DNA of 64,000 bases from assembly GCF_014201835.1 (NCBI RefSeq), contig NZ_JACHFH010000016.1, forward strand, positions 1 to 64,000, read 5' to 3'. Origin of the DNA: Pectinatus brassicae (GTDB lineage Bacteria > Bacillota > Negativicutes > Selenomonadales > Selenomonadaceae). Positions 34,709 to 44,045 of this stretch are shown piece by piece; the stretch's first letter is position 1; each line of letters begins with the position of its first letter. A model generated the notes under the pieces. That model did no database searches. It saw only the letters and a program-made list of their open reading frames with translations, and had not been told where the DNA came from. Both the position numbers and the translations under genes were made by a program.

Positions 34709-37189
34709 TTATTTATTCTTTGGCGGCAGATGTTCCTGTAAATATGTTTGGAATTCATCAGCACCTTTTTGGAACTTAATTGCAATACTTATTATATATA
34801 TAGGAATTCTATTTTCCTTATTAATGATTTCTTTAGGAAATTTAACAGCATCCTTATCAGTTATCACCAAAGCCTCTGCCCCACGTTTTTGCGCCTGCTC
34901 CATCACTGCTGCAATCTCACTTGTTGTATAATCATGATGATCAGGAAAACGAATACTTTCTACGATAACTGTACCAATACTTTGTAAGGTCTGCTCTAAC
35001 GACGCAGGATTACCAATTGCCGAAACAGCCACTATTTTACAGCCCGCCATTTCGTTTATTTTTTTGCCGCTGCAGCCAATATTTGTTGACCAATCACCTA
35101 TCTCAACAAATCCCTTAGGATTATGGATACTCTCAACTACTAAGGCATGATCATTGTTTTTCGCCAATGTTTCCCTAATATATTCACAAGAATGTGGTGC
35201 AGCTTGATCTACTTTTGTCAACAGACAGATATCAGCTCTGTCAAGATGTGCTAGTGATTCCCGCAATGTACCGCGCGGCAATACATGACCATTACCGAAA
35301 ACATTTATCGAATCAACCAATAATATATCAAGATCGCGTTTTAGCTGCCAATGCTGGTAACCATCATCCAGTATCGCAATTTCCACGCCAAAATGTTCAA
35401 TAGCATACTGTCCTGTAAGAGAACGGTCTGGACCAATTAATACCGGAACGTCCGGTAAATTCTTAGCCAATAAATAAGCTTCATCACCGGCCTGTGCAGC
35501 TGTCATTAACAGTTCCTTACCATCAGAAACCACTCCGACATCGCCCTTCCATTTAGCGCGATATCCACGATTCAGTATTGCCACCTTGTAGCCCATACTA
35601 CTTATTTCTCTAGCTAAACGCTGTGATGTTGGTGTCTTTCCCGTTCCGCCAACTGTTATATTGCCAATACTTATAACATAACAGTCTATTTTTTCTTGTT
35701 GCAGTAAATTACGTTTATACAACCATAATTTTAAATTTACGAGTTTTTCATATATAAAAGAAAAAACATCTAATATACTTATTATTACATGGCCTGTAAG
35801 ATTCTTTTTTCGCCGACCATGAACTAATTCAAATAAATACGTCTGGAAATTTTCCACGGCTTCAGTTGACGGTACCGATAATGTCTTAGGATTTTCTCCT
35901 AAACTCTCCAAGACTTCACGCAGTATTAATGCTGAACGGCGCGACGCACCTTTATTTTCATTTATTATTTTTAAGCTGGCCGCTTCCATATCATGACGAA
36001 TCTGCGGATGCCTAAATAAATTTACAATTTCATTACCAAGTCCTGCACTGTTTTCCACTGTTATGCAGGCATTATTTTTTGTGAACAGCATATAGGTATC
36101 TTTAAAATTAAACATATTCTTGCCAACAATTATTGCTTTGCCATGTGCCGCTGGCTCCAGTATATTATGTCCGCCATGTGGGATAAGACTGCCACCAACA
36201 TATATGACATCACCTGTACTGTATATTTTACCAAGTTCCCCAATAGTATCCAAAATAACAATATCATGATCATATGAGCATTTTTCCTTCAAATCAGTAC
36301 GAAAAGCCACAGAAAATCCGGACTGCGTACATATCATTTTTACATCCTCTTTACGTGATATTTTACGCGGTGCTATTATCATTTTTATTTTTGGAAAAAT
36401 CTGTCTGACCTGTTTAAAAGCATCAAGGATATATTTTTCTTCTCCCTTATGGGTGCTGCCGGCAATTATAATTCCCTCAGCCGTATCTAAACCCATTTCA
36501 GAAATCAGTTGCATTTTTTCTTTATCAGATACATCTGTATATGTTTGGTCAAATTTTGTATTGCCAGTTACTGCCACCATCTTGGGATCTGCCCCTAAAC
36601 GCATTATATAGGAAGCATCAATTTCCGACTGCATGGCAAATTTATTAACAGTTCCTATCATATCTGTTAATAAACTGAACATATATTGATATCGCTTGAC
36701 GCTTTTATCGCTTATTCGGCCATTGACCATCATTACTGCAACATTATAGCGACGTGCTGCTTTAAGCAAATTTGGCCATAATTCGGTCTCCACTGGCAAA
36801 AAAATGCGCGGCCGTATTTTCTTTACGGTGTTAGCTGCCAAGAATGGCAGATCCAACGGAAAATAAATTATGCTGTCAGCATCTTTTATTATTCGATTAG
36901 CCATCGTATAACCTGAACAAGTAACTACTGATATCAATATGGGAATATGGGGAAATTCTCTGCGAAATTCTTTTATAAGCGGGCTGGTAGCCACAATTTC
37001 GCCTACTGATGCTGCATGTACCCATATACAGTCTTTTTTAGCCACCTTATCTAACGCATGCTTGGGCAAAAAACCAAAACTCTGCTTCATACGCTCGCCA
37101 AACCCTTTTTCCTTTATCAGACGCACAAGAAAATACGGCAGCAGCATAATTATCAGCAATACAACTACAATATTATATAGTATTTGCAT
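34709..37189 (-). CDS. WaaA-LpxK fusion: Kdo transferase and tetraacyldisaccharide 4'-kinase
   Basis: An 826-aa protein with two enzymes of lipid A synthesis in one chain. Residues 1-430 are WaaA (GT30): N-terminal TM anchor, CIWVHAASVGE with catalytic Glu64, LPVETELWPN, and VGGSLIPHGGHNILEP (331-346). After a linker, residues about 450-826 are LpxK, with SIGNITVGGTGKT, Walker A at 514-519, ILDDGYQHWQLKRDLDI and ALVITDKDAVKFP. The two are separate genes in E. coli. No stop or frameshift separates them. In the pathway LpxK acts immediately before WaaA, so substrate hand-over on the membrane is plausible. Confidence 0.95.
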   Translation of the reverse strand: MQILYNIVVVLLIIMLLPYFLVRLIKEKGFGERMKQSFGFLPKHALDKVAKKDCIWVHAASVGEIVATSPLIKEFRREFPHIPILISVVTCSGYTMANRIIKDADSIIYFPLDLPFLAANTVKKIRPRIFLPVETELWPNLLKAARRYNVAVMMVNGRISDKSVKRYQYMFSLLTDMIGTVNKFAMQSEIDASYIMRLGADPKMVAVTGNTKFDQTYTDVSDKEKMQLISEMGLDTAEGIIIAGSTHKGEEKYILDAFKQVRQIFPKIKMIIAPRKISRKEDVKMICTQSGFSVAFRTDLKEKCSYDHDIVILDTIGELGKIYSTGDVIYVGGSLIPHGGHNILEPAAHGKAIIVGKNMFNFKDTYMLFTKNNACITVENSAGLGNEIVNLFRHPQIRHDMEAASLKIINENKGASRRSALILREVLESLGENPKTLSVPSTEAVENFQTYLFELVHGRRKKNLTGHVIISILDVFSFIYEKLVNLKLWLYKRNLLQQEKIDCYVISIGNITVGGTGKTPTSQRLAREISSMGYKVAILNRGYRAKWKGDVGVVSDGKELLMTAAQAGDEAYLLAKNLPDVPVLIGPDRSLTGQYAIEHFGVEIAILDDGYQHWQLKRDLDILLVDSINVFGNGHVLPRGTLRESLAHLDRADICLLTKVDQAAPHSCEYIRETLAKNNDHALVVESIHNPKGFVEIGDWSTNIGCSGKKINEMAGCKIVAVSAIGNPASLEQTLQSIGTVIVESIRFPDHHDYTTSEIAAVMEQAQKRGAEALVITDKDAVKFPKEIINKENRIPIYIISIAIKFQKGADEFQTYLQEHLPPKNK

Positions 37190-37192
37190 TAA

Positions 37193-38932
37193 TCACACCT
37201 GCCTAGATTTTTTATCATTAAACTGGATATTATACAAATGGCTATATAACCCATTATTGGCCAATAGTTCCGCATGTGTTCCAGCTTCTTTCATTTCACC
37301 ATTTTCCATAACAATAATTTTATCTGCCTGCAAAACAGTTGACAAACGGTGCGCAATTACAAAAGAGGTGCGCCCCACCATTAATTTATCAAGCGCGTCT
37401 TGAACTAGTTCTTCGCTTTCTGTATCAAGTGCCGAAGTTGCCTCATCCAATATTAAAATACGTGGGTTTTTTAATATTGCCCGGGCAATAGCCACTCTTT
37501 GGCGTTGTCCGCCCGATAACGAAATACCACGCTCACCAATTTTAGTATCATAGCCATCTTTTAAATCTAAAATAAAATTATGGGCATTAGCCGCCTTAGC
37601 AGCCGCAATGACCTCTTCATCTGTAGCTTCTAATCGACCATAACGAATATTATGCATTACAGTATCACTAAACAGCATTGTTTCCTGCGGTACTATGCCA
37701 ATTTGTTCACGCAGGGAATCTATTGTTACATCACGAACATCATACCCATCAATCAGAACCTGACCTGATGTTATATCATAAAAACGCGGAATCAAATTTA
37801 CAATGGTTGTCTTGCCGGCACCGCTTGGTCCAACAATAGCAATAACTTGTCCCTGTTTTGCCGTAAGATTAAGATTATTGATTACTGGGCGACCTTTATC
37901 ATAAGCAAAAACAACATCCTTAAACTCAACGCGCCCTTCAACTTCTGGCAAAATAATGGCATTATCTCTATTATGAATAGATTCTTCGGTATCGAGTACT
38001 GAAAAAACCCTATCTGCTGCTGCCATTGCCTTTTGTATTGTTCCAAATACACGGCTGATTCTTTTTACCGGATTAGCTAAATTAACCGCATAAGTCAAAA
38101 AAGCAACTAATGAACCAGCTGTAAGATGTCCATGTACAACCTGATAGCCGCCAAACCATAAGATAAGCGTTACAATAATAGCTGCTAAAAATTCCACTGT
38201 CGGTGTAAGCATCGACATAAGCTGTACGCTTTTCATATTGGCGCGGAAATTTAAGTAATTTTGTTTTTGAAACCGTTCTATTTCATAATCTTCCCGCACA
38301 AAAGATTTTATAACCCTCACTGCCGAAATACTCTCCTGCAGTAAAGACGTAATATCAGCAGTACGTTCCTGCACTACTTTCCCGCTAACTTTAAGTTTTT
38401 TGCCAAATATCTTCATGGCCTGACCTATTAATGGAACAACTACAATTGTTAATAATGCCAACTTCCAGTCAAGATAAAACATCATACAAACCGAACCAAT
38501 GAAGATAGACACTTCTGTTACTAAGTCAATAAGACTATTGACTAAAGCATTCTGTAAAGCTGCCACATCATTTGTTATATAACTCATAATTGTTCCAGTC
38601 TGTTTTTTTTCATAATAAGACAGCTGAAACTCCTGAAATTTCTTATATAACACTTCCCGTATATCAATTATGACTTTTTCCGCCACATAAGAAACGAGAT
38701 ATGTTTGTCCATAATAAAATAGACCACGAAAGAAAAATACAACAATAATACCAATCCCCAGCATATTAAGCGTTGTCATATCCTTCTGTGCCAAAACCTT
38801 ATCAATAAGGTCTTTTATTATCCATGGCACGTAAAGATTGGCTGCCGCAGCAAATATAATACAAATAACAGCCATGCCCAAGCGTGGTATATACGGTTTT
38901 ATAAACAATAAAAGTCTCTTATAATTCTCCAT
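37193..38932 (-). CDS. msbA: Lipid A flippase, MsbA-type ABC transporter
   Basis: Half-transporter (579 aa) with six TM helices (about 1-310) and an ATPase domain (about 340-575). Walker A GPSGAGKTT, signature LSGGQRQR and Walker B ILILDEATSALD are intact. The position between lpxB and waaA-lpxK supports MsbA, which flips lipid A-core across the inner membrane; on sequence alone a multidrug exporter of the same subfamily cannot be excluded. It ends 3 bp before the fusion gene. Confidence 0.9.
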   Translation of the reverse strand: MENYKRLLLFIKPYIPRLGMAVICIIFAAAANLYVPWIIKDLIDKVLAQKDMTTLNMLGIGIIVVFFFRGLFYYGQTYLVSYVAEKVIIDIREVLYKKFQEFQLSYYEKKQTGTIMSYITNDVAALQNALVNSLIDLVTEVSIFIGSVCMMFYLDWKLALLTIVVVPLIGQAMKIFGKKLKVSGKVVQERTADITSLLQESISAVRVIKSFVREDYEIERFQKQNYLNFRANMKSVQLMSMLTPTVEFLAAIIVTLILWFGGYQVVHGHLTAGSLVAFLTYAVNLANPVKRISRVFGTIQKAMAAADRVFSVLDTEESIHNRDNAIILPEVEGRVEFKDVVFAYDKGRPVINNLNLTAKQGQVIAIVGPSGAGKTTIVNLIPRFYDITSGQVLIDGYDVRDVTIDSLREQIGIVPQETMLFSDTVMHNIRYGRLEATDEEVIAAAKAANAHNFILDLKDGYDTKIGERGISLSGGQRQRVAIARAILKNPRILILDEATSALDTESEELVQDALDKLMVGRTSFVIAHRLSTVLQADKIIVMENGEMKEAGTHAELLANNGLYSHLYNIQFNDKKSRQV

Positions 38933-38979
38933 ACTTCATCCCTATTCATAAGATTGATTCTGATTCAATCATTTTCATA

Positions 38980-40107
38980 CTACTTATCGGCCAGTTGCAA
39001 TATCAGCTTTGCTGTCCGCTCCGATACGCCTGACGTCCCCAGCATACTACGTATATTTTTCAATTGCGAAATTACTTTATCATTATCAGCACCAAGTAAA
39101 TTTTCTAATGCTTGTACAATCTTATCTGGTACTACATCATTTTGCAGTAATTCTGGAATAATTTTTTTCTGTGCTAAAATGTTAGGCAGACTAAAAAATT
39201 TCACATCTACAAACATTTTAGCGATATAATACGTAATTTTTGACATTCGATATAAAACCACTACCGGCAGGCCTAACAGCCCCGCCTCTAAAACAACCGT
39301 GCCCGATGTTGCTATAGCCGCATCACAGATACTCATCACATCATATGTATTATCAGCATGATATTGTATATCTAAAGCAAAACCTCTGACTATATTTTGC
39401 AATTTCACTTTATCTATTCCCGGCGCTATTGCCAAATGCAGCTGCGTCTGCGGATATTTTCCAATGAATTCTTTTGCAGCCGCCAACATTATAGGAAATA
39501 CTGCCTCAATTTCTTGCTTGCGGCTGCCTGGCAGCAACAATATGTTTTTTTTATTTTTATCAACAGCATATTTTTCACAGCATTGCTCCCTCGATAAGCT
39601 TGGCGTTACTGTTTCGATCAGCGGATTACCAACAAATTCAATATCAGCACCAGCATCCTTATATACCTGTGTTTCAAATGGAAAAATTGCCGCAATCTTA
39701 TCAGCCTGCTTTGTTACACTTTTAGCTCTTCCTTTACGCCAAGCCCATGCTGATGGCGGTATATAGGAAAAAACTGGTATACCTAATTTCTTTGCCAATG
39801 GCGCTAATCGCCAGTTGAAATCCGGGTAATCAATCAGTACTAGTACATCCGGGCGTTCAATTTCCATGGCATGTACTAATGTACTGCGCAGCCTAAATAA
39901 GTGGCGTAAATTCAACAGTACTTCATAAAAACCCATGACATTATAATCGCTCATATCAGCAATTAACTCTACACCGGCTCTTTGCATTTGACTGCCACCA
40001 AAACCAATCAGCTGTATCTCCGGCTCTATTTTTTTTAACGCCATTGCTAAATTAGCACCATGCATATCGCCTGATACTTCTCCAGCAGAAAACATTATCT
40101 TGTGCAT
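38980..40107 (-). CDS. lpxB: Lipid-A-disaccharide synthase
   Basis: Condenses UDP-2,3-diacylglucosamine with lipid X to make the disaccharide, at the inner-membrane surface. The 375-aa GT19 protein has MFSAGEVSGDMHGANLA at the N-terminus, VLIDYPDFNWRLA, FSYIPPSAWAWRKGR, LLLPGSRKQEIEA and TSGTVVLEAGLLGLPVV, all hallmarks of LpxB. GGAGAG precedes the ATG. Confidence 0.97.
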   Translation of the reverse strand: MHKIMFSAGEVSGDMHGANLAMALKKIEPEIQLIGFGGSQMQRAGVELIADMSDYNVMGFYEVLLNLRHLFRLRSTLVHAMEIERPDVLVLIDYPDFNWRLAPLAKKLGIPVFSYIPPSAWAWRKGRAKSVTKQADKIAAIFPFETQVYKDAGADIEFVGNPLIETVTPSLSREQCCEKYAVDKNKKNILLLPGSRKQEIEAVFPIMLAAAKEFIGKYPQTQLHLAIAPGIDKVKLQNIVRGFALDIQYHADNTYDVMSICDAAIATSGTVVLEAGLLGLPVVVLYRMSKITYYIAKMFVDVKFFSLPNILAQKKIIPELLQNDVVPDKIVQALENLLGADNDKVISQLKNIRSMLGTSGVSERTAKLILQLADK

Positions 40108-40149
40108 TATACTCTCCGACTATCATATATATTAAATCTTATCAGGCAG

Positions 40150-40191
40150 AAAAAGACGCGAGGATAATCAATTTCGAAAATCCGCCGCGCC
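40150..40191 (-). terminator. Terminator-like hairpin between lpxI and lpxB
   Basis: On the minus strand GGCGCGGCGGAT pairs with ATCCTCGCGTC with one mismatch and one bulge and is followed by TTTTT. It occupies most of the 89-bp gap between lpxI and lpxB and could attenuate the downstream lpxB-msbA-waaA genes. Confidence 0.5.
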
Positions 40192-40196
40192 TATTA

Positions 40197-41003
40197 TTAT
40201 ATTGCTATTATTGTGATTTGATTTTCATTGGCTAATGAAAGAACCTGTTCTTTGTCAACAATAAAAGTACTGCCTGCTTCAAAAGCTAATACATTGGCTT
40301 TTGCCTCAATCATTGACTTAATGGTTTTTACGCCAATTGCTGGTACATCAAAGCGATTATCCTGCCCTGGCTTAGCGGTTTTTATTACCACGGCATCTTT
40401 ACCCGCTAGCTTACCGCCACGTAATATACAGGCATCGGTTCCTTCAATTGCCTCTAATGCCATAACAGCATGATTTTTTACTACTACAGTTTGCCCAACA
40501 TCGATACCACCAAGTTTTTTGGCAATCTTGAAACCAAATTCAGCATCAGCCTTTTCTTCGTCACTAGGCTGTCTATATGTAAAAACACCGGCGCCAGGCA
40601 TAAATGTTTTCAGTAAGGCTGTCTGATCCAATGTTTCAATGCCTTCACTGGCTAATTCTTTAACAAAGGCTAACATCAAAGTATCGTCGCTTTTGTCTTT
40701 AACTGTCATCAATAACTTTATAAGCCGTGCATCCATTTGTTCGTGCTGTCCAGTAAATAAAAGTTCTTTTGTAACTTTTCCCAGCATTGTCACTTTATTG
40801 ATATTATTATTTTTAAAAAATAATATAATTTCATCTAATTTAGCAATATTTATTCTTGCAAATTTTTCCACTGTATTTTCAAGTTCTGTATCTGTCTCAT
40901 TTAATAAGGCCACAGCAAATATTTTTATCCCAATGCTTTTTGCTGCCTTAGCTAATTCTAGCGGCAGACGGCCAGCTCCGGCTAATAAGCCTATAGCTTC
41001 CAT
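40197..41003 (-). CDS. lpxI: UDP-2,3-diacylglucosamine pyrophosphatase LpxI
   Basis: Hydrolyses UDP-2,3-diacylglucosamine to lipid X; LpxI replaces the unrelated LpxH of gamma-proteobacteria. The 268-aa protein matches the LpxI (DUF1009) family, with IGLLAGAGRLPLELAKAAKS at the N-terminus and PGAGVFTYRQPSDEE, VIKTAKPGQDNRFDVPAIG and EAGSTFIVDKE in the C-terminal half. It lies 14 bp after lpxA. Confidence 0.95.
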   Translation of the reverse strand: MEAIGLLAGAGRLPLELAKAAKSIGIKIFAVALLNETDTELENTVEKFARINIAKLDEIILFFKNNNINKVTMLGKVTKELLFTGQHEQMDARLIKLLMTVKDKSDDTLMLAFVKELASEGIETLDQTALLKTFMPGAGVFTYRQPSDEEKADAEFGFKIAKKLGGIDVGQTVVVKNHAVMALEAIEGTDACILRGGKLAGKDAVVIKTAKPGQDNRFDVPAIGVKTIKSMIEAKANVLAFEAGSTFIVDKEQVLSLANENQITIIAI

Positions 41004-41016
41004 TTTTTATCCCCTT

Positions 41017-41832
41017 TTAATCCATATTTTCTTTACGGCTGCGACATATGCCTCGTTCAGCATTTCGTAAAAAACGCAGGAAATGTTCTACTTCTTCACA
41101 CAAATCAACATCTTGCTCAATCACTTCAATCGCCTGTGATAAGCTAAGGTTAGAACGATATAATATTTTATATGCCTTTTTTATATTTCTTCGTGAATCA
41201 ATAGAAATACCCGCCCGTGATATCCCTACACTATTTAGTCCGCTTACTTTAGCCGGATGCCCATCAACTATCGTATATGGCACAACATCCTGAACTAATT
41301 TTGATGCCCCACCAATCATGGCATTGCGACCAATGCGTACAAATTGGTGTACACCTGTAATCCCCCCAATAACCACGCGGTCTTCAACTACAACGTGACC
41401 TGCTATCATCGCTGAATTAGCCATTATAACGTTGTTACCAACAATACAGTTATGTGCTACATGTGTATAGGCCATCAATAAACAATCGTCACCGATACGT
41501 GTTTCAGTCTCTGCACCACAGCCACGATGCACCGTTGCACATTCTCGCACGGTTGTTCTATTACCAATAAAAACATATGATTTTTCGCCTTTAAATTTTA
41601 AATCCTGTGGGTCGGAACCAATAACCGCACCCGGATAAATTATACAATCTTCACCAATCCCTGTCCAACCTGTTATATATGCATGGGACATTACTTTTGT
41701 GCCCCGACCGATTTCTACATTCTCATCTATTACGGCATATGCTCCTATCTGTACATCCTTACCTATTTTGGCATGGGGATGTATAACAGCTGTTGGATGT
41801 ATATATGCCACTACTTTATTTTCTGCATTCAT
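41017..41832 (-). CDS. lpxA: UDP-GlcNAc acyltransferase
   Basis: First enzyme of lipid A synthesis. The 271-aa protein has the left-handed beta-helix hexapeptide repeats from YIHPTAVIHPHAKIG onward and the catalytic histidine His127 in TYTHVAHNC-type sequence (AYTHVAHNC at 121-129). The C-terminal helical domain has the family SRAGISIDSRRNIKKAYK segment. ATG 41832 follows GAGGAG; an upstream extension to 41910 lacks a site and does not look like LpxA. Confidence 0.96.
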   Translation of the reverse strand: MNAENKVVAYIHPTAVIHPHAKIGKDVQIGAYAVIDENVEIGRGTKVMSHAYITGWTGIGEDCIIYPGAVIGSDPQDLKFKGEKSYVFIGNRTTVRECATVHRGCGAETETRIGDDCLLMAYTHVAHNCIVGNNVIMANSAMIAGHVVVEDRVVIGGITGVHQFVRIGRNAMIGGASKLVQDVVPYTIVDGHPAKVSGLNSVGISRAGISIDSRRNIKKAYKILYRSNLSLSQAIEVIEQDVDLCEEVEHFLRFLRNAERGICRSRKENMD

Positions 41833-41984
41833 AATCCTACTCCTCACCGACGCCCATTCATCTAAAACGCCCTTATATGAATATAATCCTAATGAGGATT
41901 TTTTTTCCACCTTTCATTTACCAGCAAAAATACCCGCATTAAAGCTTATTTATGATTTATTCCTGTTTTTTATAGCATATACAG

Positions 41985-42428
41985 CTATTTATCGGCATCT
42001 TTCACTCTTTTTAAAGCAAATGTAAAATCACCTTGCGCTGCTAATTTGTCATCGACAAAAGCTTCGGCATGTAATTTACCAAAATCGCCACGAACACGCA
42101 TAAGCTCTGCTTTCATTACTAGTTGATCACCTGGCACTACAGGAATTTTAAATTTCACGTTTTCCATGCCGCCAAAAAAAGCCAGCTTTCCCCGATTTTC
42201 TTCTGGATAAAGCATAGCAAATCCACCTACTTGTGCCATAGCTTCTAAAATAAGTACCCCTGGCATAATAGGATGCCCTGGGAAATGACCACGAAATTGT
42301 GCTTCACCCATTGTGATATTTTTTATGCCTACAGCACTTTTAAACGGCACTACTTCTAATATTCTATCTATTAATAAAAACGGGGGACGATGCGGTAATA
42401 CCTTTTGAATTTCATTTATATCTATCAT
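41985..42428 (-). CDS. fabZ: (3R)-hydroxyacyl-ACP dehydratase FabZ
   Basis: Dehydrates 3-hydroxyacyl-ACP in fatty acid elongation, competing with LpxA and LpxD for 3-hydroxyacyl-ACP. The 147-aa hotdog protein has catalytic His48 in GHFPGHPIMPG and Glu62 in ILEAMAQVGG. ATG 42428 follows GGAGGAACAAGCT; a TTG 15 bases upstream is unlikely. The lpxC-fabZ-lpxA order is common in diderms and balances lipid A against phospholipid synthesis. Confidence 0.97.
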   Translation of the reverse strand: MIDINEIQKVLPHRPPFLLIDRILEVVPFKSAVGIKNITMGEAQFRGHFPGHPIMPGVLILEAMAQVGGFAMLYPEENRGKLAFFGGMENVKFKIPVVPGDQLVMKAELMRVRGDFGKLHAEAFVDDKLAAQGDFTFALKRVKDADK

Positions 42429-42445
42429 AGCTTGTTCCTCCAATA

Positions 42446-43279
42446 TTAAATATCGGCAATATTCTGCCTGATTTTTATAGCTAGCTGCGTATTTAATTTA
42501 TGTCCTGCTTTTACTGCTATAATATGTCCTTTAATTACCCCGCCAGCTAGACGTAAATCACCAATAATATCAAGTATTTTATGCCGAACGAGCTCATTTT
42601 CATAACGTAATTTATTAAGCCAGCCTTTATCATTATATACAATTACATTTTCTAAATTACCGCCGAGCCCGAGTCCCATTTTCTGCAGCTGCTCTACTTC
42701 CTTTTCATAGGCAATCGTCCGTGCTGACGCAATTTCTTTTTCATATGTATGCTCATCAATTTCAAAATCAGCATATTGAACACCAATTAACGGATGCTCA
42801 TTAAGGGAAGTAAAACTTACTCGAAATCCATCATAAGGCATGGCAATAACAAATTTTTCCCCATCATCTACCCGATATATTTTATCAATAACAATTTCCT
42901 TACGTTTTTTGGTGAGTGTTTTTCGTCCGGCCTTCTGCAACGCAGCAAAAAAAACGGCTGCACTACCATCTTCTACCGGCGGTTCTTCGCCATTTATTTC
43001 TATGTAACAATTATCAATTTCGCAAATATGCAGCGCTGACATCAAGTGCTCTATAGTATAAACCTGCGCATTATTATCACCTATAGTCGTTGCTCGCAAT
43101 GTCGTTGTAACATTTTCCGCCACTGCTTTTATCTGTGGCGTTCCGGATAAATCTGTCCGTATAAAAACAATACCTGTATCTTCTGGCGCTGGTAAAAGCC
43201 TTATTTCAGCTGGTTTCCCTGAATGGAGACCAATACCTTTACATAAAACCATCTGCGCCACTGTTGTCTGATAACACAT
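42446..43279 (-). CDS. lpxC: UDP-3-O-acyl-GlcNAc deacetylase
   Basis: Zinc-dependent deacetylase, the committed step of lipid A synthesis. The 277-aa protein has the first zinc ligand His78 in TIEHLMSALH, and the other zinc ligands in VRHKILDIIGDL (His and Asp). The catalytic Glu equivalent is in IEHLMSA. It is shorter than E. coli LpxC (305 aa), mostly at the C-terminus, where E. coli LpxC carries its FtsH degradation tail. Confidence 0.96.
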   Translation of the reverse strand: MCYQTTVAQMVLCKGIGLHSGKPAEIRLLPAPEDTGIVFIRTDLSGTPQIKAVAENVTTTLRATTIGDNNAQVYTIEHLMSALHICEIDNCYIEINGEEPPVEDGSAAVFFAALQKAGRKTLTKKRKEIVIDKIYRVDDGEKFVIAMPYDGFRVSFTSLNEHPLIGVQYADFEIDEHTYEKEIASARTIAYEKEVEQLQKMGLGLGGNLENVIVYNDKGWLNKLRYENELVRHKILDIIGDLRLAGGVIKGHIIAVKAGHKLNTQLAIKIRQNIADI

Positions 43280-43341
43280 AATAGACCCCCTGCCATATAT
43301 TATTATATTTTACAGGACATTTTCTTTGACTGCAAGTACTT

Positions 43342-43971
43342 TTATGGTACGGTATATGTAATACCCCAAAAAGGCTCCTTGTCGCGCCAGCCAGCCGTAA
43401 CTTGTAAACCACGTGCTGTCGCCAATCTTATTCCATATGATGTTTTTTTATCAATATGCTCTACCATAAAGGACATATCAGGAAATTGCCCGCCTTTTGA
43501 TAATGGAATTAATTTTGTTTCCAAACCAATAAAACCATCTTTATAACGTCTTGTTCCAATACCACTATGCATTCTGAGCCCAAATGGCAAAGCCTTGCTT
43601 ACAACCACATATGCCGCTGTTCCTTGGTTTTCCTCTAAGTCATCGATGCCTACTGCAAATCCTGGCTTTACTATGCCTTCATTTTTTATTTTGTATTTTA
43701 TATTCAGCGTTTTTAAACTATGTTTATTATTCTCATCACGCAGCGCTCCGCTTATTTCCATATTATCAAAAAATGGCAGTGCAAATACTTCATAGCTTGC
43801 ACTATCCAAATGATAATAGCCCAATTCCAATTGATTATTGCGCGGAACATCTATCGTTGGTATGTCAATAAGTCCCGTAGGTCCATAAGTTGTTGGTGCT
43901 GCCTGTGCAATATTAATATTTATAAAAAAAATTATACCTAAATATATTAGTAAAGTATTATTTTTCCACAT
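43342..43971 (-). CDS. YjbH-like outer-membrane protein, small
   Basis: A 209-aa exported protein: signal peptide (about 1-25, ending AQA) and then TYGPTGLIDIPTIDVPRNNQLELGY (within about 28-55), which resembles the N-terminus of YjbH-family outer-membrane proteins that help export exopolysaccharide. The alternating aromatic/polar strands and the C-terminal GWRDKEPFWGITYTVP suggest a small beta-barrel. Full YjbH is ~700 aa, so only one domain is present. Its role beside lpxC/lpxD is unknown. ATG 43971 follows GGGAGAT and lies just after a terminator-like hairpin. Confidence 0.65.
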   Translation of the reverse strand: MWKNNTLLIYLGIIFFININIAQAAPTTYGPTGLIDIPTIDVPRNNQLELGYYHLDSASYEVFALPFFDNMEISGALRDENNKHSLKTLNIKYKIKNEGIVKPGFAVGIDDLEENQGTAAYVVVSKALPFGLRMHSGIGTRRYKDGFIGLETKLIPLSKGGQFPDMSFMVEHIDKKTSYGIRLATARGLQVTAGWRDKEPFWGITYTVP

Positions 43972-43983
43972 CGCATCTCCCAT

Positions 43984-44037
43984 AAAAAAATAAGTTATAA
44001 TGAAAAGTGACCGCTTTCCATTATAACTTATTTTTTT
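43984..44037 (-). terminator. Terminator between lpxD and the YjbH-like gene
   Basis: AAAAAAATAAGTTATAATG and CATTATAACTTATTTTTTT form a perfect 19-bp stem with a 16-nt loop. It begins 9 bp after the lpxD stop codon and ends about 13 bp before the ATG of the YjbH-like gene. On the minus strand the A-start/T-end fits an intrinsic terminator. It also contains TATAAT-like boxes in its stem. Confidence 0.7.
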
Positions 44038-44045
44038 ATTTAAAT

